Source: Synura sp. LO234KE
Lineage: Eukaryota; Sar; Synurophyceae; Synurales; Mallomonadaceae
DNA length: 16,397 bases
Assembly (NCBI GenBank): GCA_015143735.1
Contig: VKHC01000172.1
Coordinates: 1 to 16,397, forward strand
Direction of reading: 5' to 3'
Of this stretch, positions 1-9,260 are shown piece after piece; within the stretch, counting starts at the first letter, position 1; each line of letters starts with the position of its first letter. The translations under genes were made by a program, and so were the position numbers. The notes beneath the pieces are model-generated. The model saw only the letters and a list, made by a program, of their open reading frames with translations. It ran no database searches and had not been told where the DNA came from.

Positions 1-2671
1 AAAGCATTATCTTCCTCCACAATCACTTTTAATAATACTAAGATTTGCGTATTAGAGAGCCCGGAGTTGTAAACATCGTGCGATATTGGAGCCTTGTGTA
101 CAGTTGATTCGCGTCCATCGAATTCGTTCATGAAAATGTAGTTTTCAGCAGCCTCTACAATTTCGTCTATTCTCTCTCGCAAGTGTACCAATCGGTCCTC
201 TTCCGGTGATACAAAGCACTGAAGCATTTGCGGCTCGGCATGAGGACCGTCTTCATTCAAGTCATCAGTTGATAGTCGGGTAATCTAAATATCATGATAC
301 GAGTGTAGTAAATCAACGGTGATTCCAAAGAGTGACAGAATTTGTCAGCTGGATTGGCTACGCCAGATGTTTCATCAACACAGGATACGAAGATGATAGC
401 GTAAACAATTGCAGGGCAACGAACGAAGTGCGAGCGCATGTTCATATGTTCAAATTATCTTCCTGGTGGTTAAGCAACAGCACCTGTATAAGCCAGCGGG
501 AGAGCTCTCCCACCCAATCTCTCCAGAGGTACTTGTCCAGTTTCGTTATGCTCATATCTGTTATTGAGTGACAGACTGACGACGTGGAGTCTAGGTACTC
601 CCTGGTGGTGAACTGAGCGATTCTCGACGAATCCAGAAATGCAGAGAAAAATGACATTATCTCTGAATGACTGCGCGACCAGACATACATGGAGTTCAGA
701 ACGGGTGGACACTGTTGCATTTGCTGCGTAAATTGATTTTGCAAGTACTGAACGTCCCTCACAGGAGCCGGTTGACGACCATCCGAATCTTTGGACAACA
801 CCGACAACATTGATTTTATAGAGTAAAGAGAAGTAGGCGATTGAGGAGCCTGTGACAGGATCGAGCCAAGTCCTCTTTCCTTGGCCGTCGCCGACGATTG
901 GTCGAAGTCTTTCCCAGCAACGATACTGGTTCTCTTTTGTTGTTGGGCACTTGCAACTGGCAGAGACGACAGACAAGCGGACGAGAAGTATTCCCGCAGC
1001 CCATCTGCATATTTCTCTAATCCATCGGATAGAGTTGCCACTATATCGGAGTTGTTATCACCAGCATCACCATCCCTGGCGCAACCATCGTCTGCATCGG
1101 ATTCCTCAACAGATGTAAATGGCCAGTGCTCTATATGGGCGCGTAATCTGGAACGTAGCTTATCCACAGTGCGATTGTAGACAGAAGCGGAGTTACGAGC
1201 ATTAGCCAATACCGTCTCGAAGCCTTCAAAAACAGCCTGGTTTTCAAGGTACCAAGACTGTACATGGCTGTTCGCTGTCACAGAATCTGAAATAACACTT
1301 TGCTTTTCAGAAAAATTGGAAAACCCTGGTCGTTTACTGTGACTACTATTATTTACTGACCTGACAACCAGCTCAGTTTGTTTTCGATTTCGTTGAGTTT
1401 TGAGGACATAAATCAGGTTTACAATTTCGGTTATTAAATGACCTCGTATCACTACTCTGTTTACCGCCCAGTTCAGGTGGGACTCCCACAATGAAATAAA
1501 ACTTTTCGCCAAAGGATGAAGGGATATTGAAGTAGTGAAACAGTCGATGTCATGCGTTACTGGCATCGCACCCGACGCCTGCTGCTGCACCAGCATTCCA
1601 ACTTCAACCCAACCACCGCAATTTTCATGGCAGAGTAAAGAATTACCGACTTGTGGGCGGTTTGACAAAGCCACCGATACGCTGGATATCAACTCCGAGC
1701 GAGGAATAAGAACATCAAGGGTGTCATTCGTCCTCTTGAACTTCAACTGAACACTGACGCCGTCGTTACTCTCATCCTCGAGTTCATATAATGGGAACAA
1801 GAAAATTTCTCTTGTCTCGGACACAGAGGGTTTTAGTCGTGAAAATGAATCATAGAACTCCGAGTCCATGTTCGATTCGATATAGAAATCATCTTTGGGA
1901 TGTATATCCTCCAAGGGGAATCCAGCTGCAGGGATGGTCACAGCTTCCTTGTCAATTTCACGTTTATGAAATAACGGCTTGTTATTCAAAATCCCAGCTG
2001 CTTTGAAAACAACTTGATGACCGCGGAAAATCAACGCGATAATCGATATATTCGGGATAGATTGTACTTGGGATTGCATGGAGATTTCAAGCTGCAGCGT
2101 CGACCTTCTTCTTGTCTACACAGATAATTAACAGTAAGCATTACATTCATTCATTTCTTGCAAGCAGTTACCACACTATAACGTAATGACAATTGGACAA
2201 AATAGTCGGAGAGCACCACAAGTTTCATGTGCAAGAAAAGTAACATATTCTCATATTTAAAAAACGTAGACATACCAAGATAAGTATAAGAAGGAGTTCG
2301 CTAAGATTAGTAGTTCATAATTTTGGTTTCACCAATTCTTATGAGCATCGTGATTGAGCGCTGATATTTAAATGTTTTCACCTGGAATGAAAAGGTAACG
2401 CTACCTCAACACCAAAACCAAATAAGACGATTCAAATCATTCGTATCGTCACCTGATCGAAAAATCTAATTTGAGGCCTTTGGAAAAGAGAAAGCTGTAC
2501 TGGTTCAGAACCCGGCTTGATACCCGTAGCCAGTCCGCTACTTTCATCTTCACCTTCACCGACAGAACTTACGTCCAAATCAACTAATATACAAAACGAA
2601 TCAAGCCAGCGCGGAATCAGTTTAGCTCTCATATTAATTGTAAACAGCGCTACTACTATTTCACAACCCAT
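1..2671 (-). CDS. Partial multi-exon gene, C2-like N-terminus, function unknown
   Basis: This is a minus-strand gene that runs off the left edge. Proposed exons are 2671-2453, 2381-2333, 2066-484 (open frame from an ATG at 2079) and 284-1. The first two encode a weak C2-like fold: strand-like CEIVVALFTINMRAKL, then PRWLDSFCILVDLD (the usual SDPF position), then FKYQRSITMLIRI. C2 domains bind membranes or partners, sometimes with calcium. The rest (about 525 residues, plus 94 after the last intron) matches no family I recognise. It holds a Ser-rich, acidic, low-complexity middle (ESDADDGCARDGDAGDN) and a helical C-terminal part rich in Asp and Glu. Frame 284-1 has no stop and codes plausibly (VHLRERIDEIVEAAENY). 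The join from 2333 to the 545-codon frame is the least certain part; a start at 2079 is the alternative. A copine or INPP4-type C2 protein is possible but unproven. It may be the 3' part of the large upstream gene (see the putative intron 2716-2768). Confidence 0.7.
285..483 (-). other. Intron, 199 nt, near the left edge
   Basis: On the minus strand the donor is CAG|GTGCTG at 484/483 and the acceptor is ATATTTAG|ATT at 285/284. Both flanking exons are in phase 0. Without splicing the upstream frame stops at 442-444; with it the frame stays open to the window edge. It is longer than the other introns proposed here, but I found no better internal exon. Confidence 0.65.
2067..2332 (-). other. 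Putative intron joining C2-like exons to the long frame
   Basis: The donor ATTG|GTGAAA (2333/2332) is the only GT before the frame closes, and it leaves phase 1. The acceptor CCCAAG|TACAA (2067/2066) is the first AG downstream of an in-frame TGA two codons before the 2079 ATG, and it accepts phase 1. The acceptor lacks a good pyrimidine tract. An additional small exon inside this stretch cannot be excluded: GTATGT at about 2274 and ACTAAT at about 2310 both look like splice signals. Confidence 0.35.
2382..2452 (-). other. Intron, 71 nt
   Basis: The donor is GATCAG|GTGACG (2453/2452). The acceptor, TTTTCATTCCAG|GTG (2382/2381), has a clear pyrimidine tract. Both sides are phase 0, and the length matches the 68-70 nt introns of the upstream gene. 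Splicing replaces a short read-through by a C2-like strand. Confidence 0.6.
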
Positions 2672-2715
2672 AAGCGAAAATGAAAAGGCTTCTGAATTTT
2701 GTAGAAGGGCCGTAA

Positions 2716-2768
2716 CTAAGTAAGAACAGTTGACACTTCGACATATAGAAGTCCCTCATCTTCCCTAC
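2716..2768 (-). other. Putative intron fusing the two minus-strand genes
   Basis: The donor CTGAAG|GTAGGG (2769/2768) leaves phase 1. The acceptor is GTTCTTACTTAG|TT (2716/2715) with a good pyrimidine tract. The acceptor TAG is the apparent stop codon of the large gene. Splicing enters the C2-like frame in the correct phase and adds about 15 codons before the ATG at 2671; these include FSFSL, which fits a C2 first strand. The 53-nt length matches the 52-nt first intron of the large gene. If unspliced, the large gene ends here. Confidence 0.45.
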
Positions 2769-5700
2769 CTTCAGGGTCACGGTCACATGCACTTCTATGA
2801 TCATCCTCGACACTGGCGCTCGTCGGTACCACGTTCCCTTTCGTTTCTTGCACAAAGAGGCTCTGATTATTCTGCACCGGTCTTTGGACAGCTCGCACGC
2901 GAGAAATGTAGGTTCTACAAAGCATTCCACGCACACGCCTCTGAATACGAACAGCGGCGTCTCCCTCAGAAATGTACGTCCGCAAATACACGAACTCGTC
3001 CACCTGACAATGCGATTCCGTCACCGAAACTGGTTCTGACCTCTCTGTTTGTGTCTCAACACCAACACCGATGGAACATCCCGCGCTTACACCGACGTCA
3101 GAAAAGGTAATCATTGTATCGGGTTCGATTTCCTCCTCTTCGCCCAGCTCTTCCGAAGACAACTCAGGAGATTCCACAAGTCTTACGAGGCCCTCCACGA
3201 CACATTCTACTAATTCTCTCTCGCGAATTAGATTTACACCGCGGAGATAATGTACTTCATCTCGTAAGTCATTTTTTTCAACAACTAGATCGCCGTAAGA
3301 AGATTGTAAATTGGTTAATTCCTTCAGCACATGAACTTTAAGATCTCCGTGTATATGTGAGTCTATTTCAGGCGCCGAGGTCTGTGTTTCAACTTCAATG
3401 CCAATACACCTGTCCGCACTCACACAGGCATCTGCGGTCACCGTAGCAGATTTGTCCGCTTCCATCGAAGACGACGATCCCACTATCGCTACCATTCCTT
3501 CCATCACACACTCCACTACTTCTCTCTCGCACAACAAATTCATATCTCGGAGGGACTGGACTTCCACTTGTAAATCATTCTTCTCGGCCTTTAGTTCCTC
3601 GTAAGAGGACTGTAGTCGCAATGTTTCATTTACCACTTCAACTTCAAGTTCCTTCAACAGCTTTTCGATCTCTAAATCATGTTCCGTCACTGCCTCCACG
3701 ATCGAGCGTTGGTCAGTCCTCACAGAATCATCATTCTGAGTTTCCTCATCTTCACCATCAGTTACACTATCTGTAACGGGATCCGTTTGGGTACTCGAAC
3801 TTACTGGAGTTTTCGTAGTACTTGGAGAGGATGTTAAATCGGTTTGTGTGGAAATTTCCCATAATAGTCCTGGTAAACCTGACACCTGTACCGCCTGGTG
3901 CACAGTCATTTTCTTGGAGGGCGGAGGTAACAGCGTCTCTTTTGCGCCGTCTTCTTCTCGTCGCCTCCTCTTCGCTTCCGCATCGATCTCTGCCATCAAT
4001 TCAGAGTGCATTTTCATGATAATAGATTCGCGGCGCTTAATTTGATCGAGCGACTTTTGAATCATCCCCTCCCTTTGATTCAAAGAATCCACTTTACTTG
4101 CATACATCGCATCCATCTGAGCACTGTATTCTTGCAGGTGTAGAGATTCTCGCGCATGATACTGATTTTGAACATCTCGATCTAGAGCCTCGACTACCAG
4201 GCGACGCTTACTTTGCCACTCCAAGTAAAGAGTATCTTCAGTCTGTGCGTTAGCTTCTACGCGAACAGCGTGCAAAGTCGACCTATCCCGTCGCCTGTCC
4301 TTGTCTGCGGCAATGTCTTCGACTTGTGTGAATGAGTCCACCATGCGTATGGTCTCCGATGTGACCGCACATGGAACAGTAGCAGCGCGAAGGAAACGAG
4401 CACGAACTTGAGCACCACGAATAAGCGCTTGTATTTTTACAGCGGCTCGCGATTGGGCGAACAAATTTTTCCTTGCAACAAAACCTCGCATTAAAGCTTG
4501 AATCCTGACTATTTTAGTTGAGTAAAGCATTTTGAACTGTTGGATTCGCAACAGCTCCGCATCCCGAAGCTGTCGAACTCGCTGCTGCTGAATTATCTTA
4601 TTTATGAATATAGTGTATTTCTCTTCTAATTCCATCTCGCGGCAATTCAGTTCCATTTCTCTCCTCTCCAGTTCTCTTTTATACGTGTATTCGTAAATTG
4701 CGTAACGGTACTTATTTCGAGCCAGCATACCACGCAATAGCTTTTGAATCAGAACTACTTTGCAGTAGATGGACTTCTCCATTTGCCTATCTTTCCACAA
4801 TTTTATATATACTCTTCTTCCAAGAAATCCTCGAACTATCGATTGAACGGCAACGGCTAATCCATGTCTCAAATCTAATATACGTTGCGCATGGTTTCGT
4901 CGCCGTAACTCATGTTCTGAATACATGCGTGTAAGCTCTACCCGTTGAGCATGGAGGTATAAATGGCGCAATTGCACAGCTGATAATTGGGGACTCCTAT
5001 TCGCCAGAGAGGCCGTAGAAGCAGACTTTCGAGAAAGTAGGAACTGCTGCAAAACCAAATATTTTCGGCGAGCGATGACGCCGCGCACTATTCTCTGAAT
5101 TTTCAGCGCAGCGCCGATATTGCGTTCACTTATTTCCCAAATCTCGGCTTTTCGGCCAAGATAAATCTCCTGCTTATCATCAAGCTGCTGAAATGCCGAA
5201 TTCCGCCGTTGCGCTGACACTATCAGTGCAGCACGCAACAGGTTGGATTCTTGCCTCCAACCACAAGTAGGATCAGACCCGCTGACGATCGACTGCCTCT
5301 TGCCCGACTCCGGTGCACGTGACTCAGACGTAGCTTGACCGAGAATCTCTTGCAACGACTTTGCCGCACTGTCCGGCAGAGACCGTCGCGGAGCCGAGTA
5401 AGATCTCATAAGCGGAGGATGGGATGGGGTACTCGATATGGAGGATGACCGATGATAACCATAAGCGTCGTCATTATTACTCGCTATGTCGTCGGGGCGC
5501 TCCTCTGGGTAAACCAGTTCTTTAAAGAAATCCACTTTTTCTCCATTTTCTCGAGAATCTACAGTAGAGATGCGATCGTTGTTCTCATTCCCAAGCGAAT
5601 CTACAGGCGGTTTATCACCCGCCCCGACAGGCACCAGAGGGGTAGGGGAGCTGACGCTGGTGCGCGTAGAGCTGCCATTGTTGTTACACGGCTTAATTAG

Positions 5701-8700
5701 GTACTCTGGAACGCCTAATTCCACACAGTCACCCGAGCCGCTCACATCCCCAGCGTCGCTTCGATAACTGCCACGTCGCTCTGCAGGACCAACACTGCCG
5801 CGACGTTCAATGCCTCCAAAGCTCCCACGTTTCTCCATTCCGCCAAAACTTCCACGTCTTTCTGAACTCATGCTGCCGCGACGTTCTACACCACCAACGC
5901 TGCCACGCTTATATGGAATCCGATCCTTGCTTTCCCCGCCATCGATTCCCCTGCCACTGCCATTCTCTCCCACCTCGTCATCTGAATCCGACCGGTTCCG
6001 TTCAACGTAAATATTGTAGCTATCCTCTTCCACGTAGCTGATGCTCCTGCCGCTTATGCGCTTCTCTCGATTCTCCGTCGTACCCAATATTAAGTCATAG
6101 TACCGCCCATGATTACGGACTTTCGTAACGGTCGCTGGATACCAAACGTTTCCCGATGGATATTTAAATAAGACCTCTTGAGACACTTCATATTTAACAG
6201 ATGATTTTCGACTGATTCGTCGGTTCCTCGAATATTTGGAGCTCACGACTCCTTTACTGCTAGTGCTCACGTTATTGTAGATAAGGTTCGCATCATTGCT
6301 TTCTTCGTTGGCAGCGTTGTTGCCACTGTACTGCGTGCTGTAGAGCTGAAGCCGCACGCATTCTGGGGGGACCTTGTACTCAGTGCATCCGTCAGTGTGC
6401 CGCACGTCGTAGGACCCGTTCGAGCGAAGTCTGGAGATATATCCCGTGAACCAGAGGAAGCCTCCGGCCGCGCGGAATTCCACTCTCGTGTCCACCTCAA
6501 ATTCCTTGGTGTGATTCAACAAGTTGGCTGTGATGTAACGGATATCGGAAAAACTGACGTTCTTTTCAAAGTCTCCGTCAAAATACTCGATGTCATAGCG
6601 GTTGTTGACGATGTGACACTTGATGATCGTTCCCTTGTACCAATTGCTGCCGTGATTATGTCGGGCTTCTACGTAATGACCTTCGCTGAATGGCACGGAC
6701 TCCACCTTATTTCTAAGATGATCGTATTTCGCTTTCAACGCGTCCAACCGCTCCGTTGTTTGTTTGTTCAGCAACTCCAGGTCATCAATTTTCTTATGAA
6801 AAACTGCCGCTTGCCTCTTCAACTCACTTTCGCACTCAGAGTCCAACTTAGATTTCAGACTTTCAAGGGCGACTTTCATGTGCGACTTATGGCCTTCCTC
6901 CATGTCCTGTTTAGACGCCGCTGCTCGTTTGCGCTCCTCTACCCGCAATTTCTCTAGCTCCGTAATTTTCTTACTCGTGTCGATAACCTTCTTCTCCAAC
7001 TCGATATTCTTGGCCACTTCTCTCATTCTAACGGCGTCCCGCTCCTCCAACTTCAACTTAAACTCCTGCTCCCTAAACTCCATCTCCAGTTTCCTACTCT
7101 TTCGCTCCGACTCGAGCACCGCCATGTGTTCCGATTTCAGCGCCTCAATCGCGCGGTGCAGCTCAGCGATCGTCCGCTCGTACTCCTCCTCGCGGTCGCG
7201 GTCGTGCGGCCTCAGCGCCCTCGCAGTCGGCCCACTCTCTACTTCTCTCCGCAGATCTCCCGGTGCAGCCCCGCCACTTGTTACCGAGCCTCGTAAGCCT
7301 TTCACGCGAGATCTGGATAGCCGGCCCCTCACATTCCGTTGAATCACAATCGCTGCTTGCCGTCGCTTCAATTCGGTCCGTTGAAAGCGGGCGTGATTCC
7401 GTTGCGCCCGCAGGCTCCTCCGAGCGCGGTGACCCCTGATCAAAGCCTGTATCCGCCGGACACCGTCGCGGACACGCATGGCTTGTCGGACGCGACTGTC
7501 ATGGACGCTGAGGTCAGGCTTCACGTGCCCTATCAGCTGGGACCAGGACAGCGGCTCCGACACTGACTTCGTCCCAAACCTGGCCCGAGCTGTTTCTGCG
7601 GACGGGGCCAGTGCCAGAGCCGGCGCAGAGCTAGACGTGGACAGTGTACTCATTTGCTGCGATGCACGCGCATCTGAGCGCACTTCTGGTCGGTGGCGCG
7701 GACTTCGCTCAAGTCTTGAGGTCACAAGACGTGGACTGTTATCAGACGGTTGGGGGACCGCCGGGCCCGGGTTCTGCCGATATGAAGTAAGGGAATTCAG
7801 ATAAATGGGATCCACCGATTTCACACTTATGACCGCAGAGGACGCCGATGCGTTAGTCGGAGGAGGACATTGATGCGGTCCCTTGTCGTCTAAGAGACTC
7901 GTCGACTCCACGTCACGGCTGGGAGTGGGATTTGCTGATCCTAGAGCGGTCCCACCATTGTCCACAGCTGAAATTTGGGCGCTCGTTTCGACTATTTTAT
8001 TGTAAATGAGCGGCAATAGTGTGTCCCGCAGTACTGATGAGGTAGCCTCGCGTTGGGACCGCTCGTACCACGTCAGGGCTGACACGAGGTTGCTCGACGG
8101 GCTGTAATCGTCCCCGCTACTGGCTTGATCGTTACTATCAGGCGCAGCAATTGATGCCGCGTCTGAGCCTGACACCATACTGTTATGTCCCCTCTGGTTG
8201 AGTTGCTCTAGAACTGCACCCAAGGTAAAGTACGTTATCGTCAAAGCAGTGGTTGCGCCAAGTGTGTAACCAAGGCAGTCCTCCAGCGCCGGCATAACAT
8301 AATCTAAGGAAGCGTAGTGTTCGGGGATCCTTTCTCGAACCTATACAGATATTTTACATGGAATCGCGGGCGTAAATTAAATTAAGAATGGTGTTAATAG
8401 GATATTATAGTTTTACGCTTTCATGCATTTACCTGCACGAGATCCTTAACGCGTTTCTGTGCAACTTCAATGGCCAGTAGTATGCTAACTTTGGCATCAT
8501 TACTTCTGAAAAGTGACATGCGATAATGAACATGAGCACGATCCTACGAGAAAATTGACTGAAATAAGATTACCGTCCTGCTTGGAGATAACTTTCCGAT
8601 AGTAGAATCAAACAATCGACCAAACCCGGAACAGGTGCCCCATTTCTGGTGGGGCAATTACTAATGGCCTTGTTAAGAAATTTGATAGCTTTCGCCCAAT

Positions 8701-9194
8701 TTTTCGACCTAATTAGCAATAATGGGTATTACTTATAATTGCATGCATCAGGATTCTAAATAATCTCACAGAATGAACCAAATTGCTTTCACTCGCCAAA
8801 TCGAAAAATTTAAGAGATTTGAAATCGGATCTATCCCTATTTTGTCCCCAAACTTAACCAATTTCCGCAACTTTACAAGTTCATGGATATTTCCACCGTT
8901 AAGGCCCATGAAAACGACATGCTTGAGACAGCGATCACATAAGTCTAATAAATGAGTCGCAAGCTTTTCTATCTAAGTATATTTCGAGCCTATTGTTAGT
9001 TAATAAATAATTCCTAAAACTCAATTTAGTTTACCTTATAACGGTCATCTTTCACCGTTAATAAAAACGACTTCGAGGTGAGTTCAAACTATAAGAAATT
9101 GTTAGGATGAATTGAGAAGTAAAAGAGAAAAAAACTATACATTCCACGAACTATCATGATTTGCTGTGAGCGAACTAAGGCAAATTCGATACAT
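2716..9194 (-). CDS. Giant multidomain scaffold: TPR-like, IQ, Tudor-like, LC8 motifs
   Basis: The six-exon model (9194-9141, 9088-9035, 8972-8779, 8708-8574, 8505-8433, 8340-2716) gives 2044 residues; every junction keeps phase. Order: TPR-like helices ~90-170 (NWAKAIKFLNKAI; LLSESYLQAGRSNDAKVSIL); hydrophobic stretch ~192-214; IQ motifs with Gln at 468 and 504; coiled coil ~552-720; Tudor-like modules around W737, W800 and W903; six [KR]RGS repeats 981-1029; IQ motifs at Q1252, Q1336, Q1369, Q1451 and Q1474; TQT-type LC8-like motifs 1508-1950; a 102-residue-spaced duplication; IQ at Q1970. IQ motifs bind calmodulin or EF-hand light chains, and TQT motifs bind dynein light chain LC8, so I infer a calcium-responsive cytoskeletal or centrosomal scaffold. 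A start at internal ATG 8295 (1859 residues) is the minimal model. The 3' end may splice into the next gene. I know no named orthologue. Confidence 0.82.
3046..3663 (-). repeat. Tandem duplication of ~102 residues in the scaffold
   Basis: Two coding copies (about 3663-3361 and 3357-3046) share an order of motifs. Copy 1 has LQSSYEELKAEKNDLQVEV, then NLLCEREVVECVMEGMVAIV, then IGIEVETQTS. Copy 2 has LQSSYGDLVVEKNDLRDEV, then NLIRERELVECVVEGLVRLV, then IGVGVETQTE. Each is a coiled-coil segment ending in one TQT motif. The copies are diverged, so the duplication is not recent. Confidence 0.9.
5764..5910 (-). repeat. Six-copy 8-9-residue [KR]RGS coding repeat
   Basis: About 27 bp per unit, encoding units such as KRGSVGGVE, RRGSMSSE, RRGSFGGME, KRGSFGGIE, RRGSVGPAE and RRGSY. 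Four units contain R-R-G-S and two K-R-G-S, which matches the basophilic kinase (PKA-type) consensus R-[RK]-x-S. It lies in a Gly/Ser-rich linker between the third Tudor-like module and the second IQ cluster. Confidence 0.9.
8341..8432 (-). other. Intron, 92 nt, large scaffold gene
   Basis: The donor GTGCAG|GTAAATG (8433/8432) is near consensus; the acceptor is TCTGTATAG|GTTCG (8341/8340). Phase 0 on both sides. Removing it extends the main frame 15 codons upstream of the ATG at 8295 (ERIPEHYASLDYV) and joins TPR-like coding. Confidence 0.75.
8506..8573 (-). other. Intron, 68 nt, large scaffold gene
   Basis: The donor is AGGACG|GTAATC (8574/8573) and the acceptor is TCACTTTTCAG|AAGT (8506/8505), phase 2 on both sides. 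The splice joins the two halves of a TPR-like unit, SESYLQAGRSNDAKVSILL. Confidence 0.75.
8709..8778 (-). other. Intron, 70 nt, large scaffold gene
   Basis: The donor is ATTTG|GTTCATT (8779/8778), non-consensus after GT. The acceptor TTGCTAATTAG|GTCG (8709/8708) has a branch-like CTAAT close by. Phase 2 on both sides. It completes the helix WRVKAIWSKNWAKAIKFL. Confidence 0.6.
8973..9034 (-). other. Intron, 62 nt, large scaffold gene
   Basis: The donor is TATAAG|GTAAAC (9035/9034), there is an internal ACTAAC branch site, and the acceptor is ATACTTAG|ATAG (8973/8972). Phase 0 on both sides. The acceptor TAG would otherwise be an in-frame stop. Confidence 0.7.
9089..9140 (-). other. First intron, 52 nt, large scaffold gene
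   Basis: The donor is TGGAAT|GTATAG (9141/9140), there is a CCTAAC branch site, and the acceptor is TTTCTTATAG|TTTG (9089/9088), phase 0 on both sides. The 18-codon first exon begins at ATG 9194 (MYRICLSSLTANHD). Confidence 0.6.
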
Positions 9195-9260
9195 GAAAAA
9201 AAAAATGTGAGCGGTTATTTTCCCCTCGAAATTACTTTTTCATTCCAATTTTAGTAGCGA
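9195..9260. promoter_or_regulatory. 66-bp shared divergent promoter region
   Basis: This is the whole gap between the proposed minus-strand ATG (9194) and the plus-strand ATG (9261), so both transcripts must start in or very near it. On the plus strand TTCATTCCAATTTTAG (9239-9254) resembles a shortened oomycete initiator (TCATTYYNCAWTTT), recalled from the literature. On the minus strand GCTCACATTTTTTT looks like a compressed version of the same motif. CATTCCAATTTTAG could instead be the end of a 5' UTR intron for the plus-strand gene. No TATA box is evident. Confidence 0.45.

Noticed and set aside
470-976. 168-codon minus-strand frame overlapping the 545-codon frame
   Set aside because: It is an alternative frame of the same strand inside the gene; the longer frame has splice continuity on both sides.
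2301-2332. Possible 32-nt intron (GTGAAA..CTTAG with TACTAAT)
   Set aside because: It is much shorter than every other intron here, and the resulting frame does not connect in phase to the 545-codon frame through the GTATGT donor at about 2274.
6397-6957. 186-codon open frame on the plus strand
   Set aside because: It lies wholly antisense to the coiled-coil and Tudor-like coding of the scaffold gene, where Ser/Leu/Arg-rich codon use opens the opposite strand. It has no domain.
6878-7342. 154-codon plus-strand open frame rich in Ser
   Set aside because: It is an antisense shadow of the charged coiled-coil region; its Ser/Leu-rich composition is what reversed Glu/Arg codons give.
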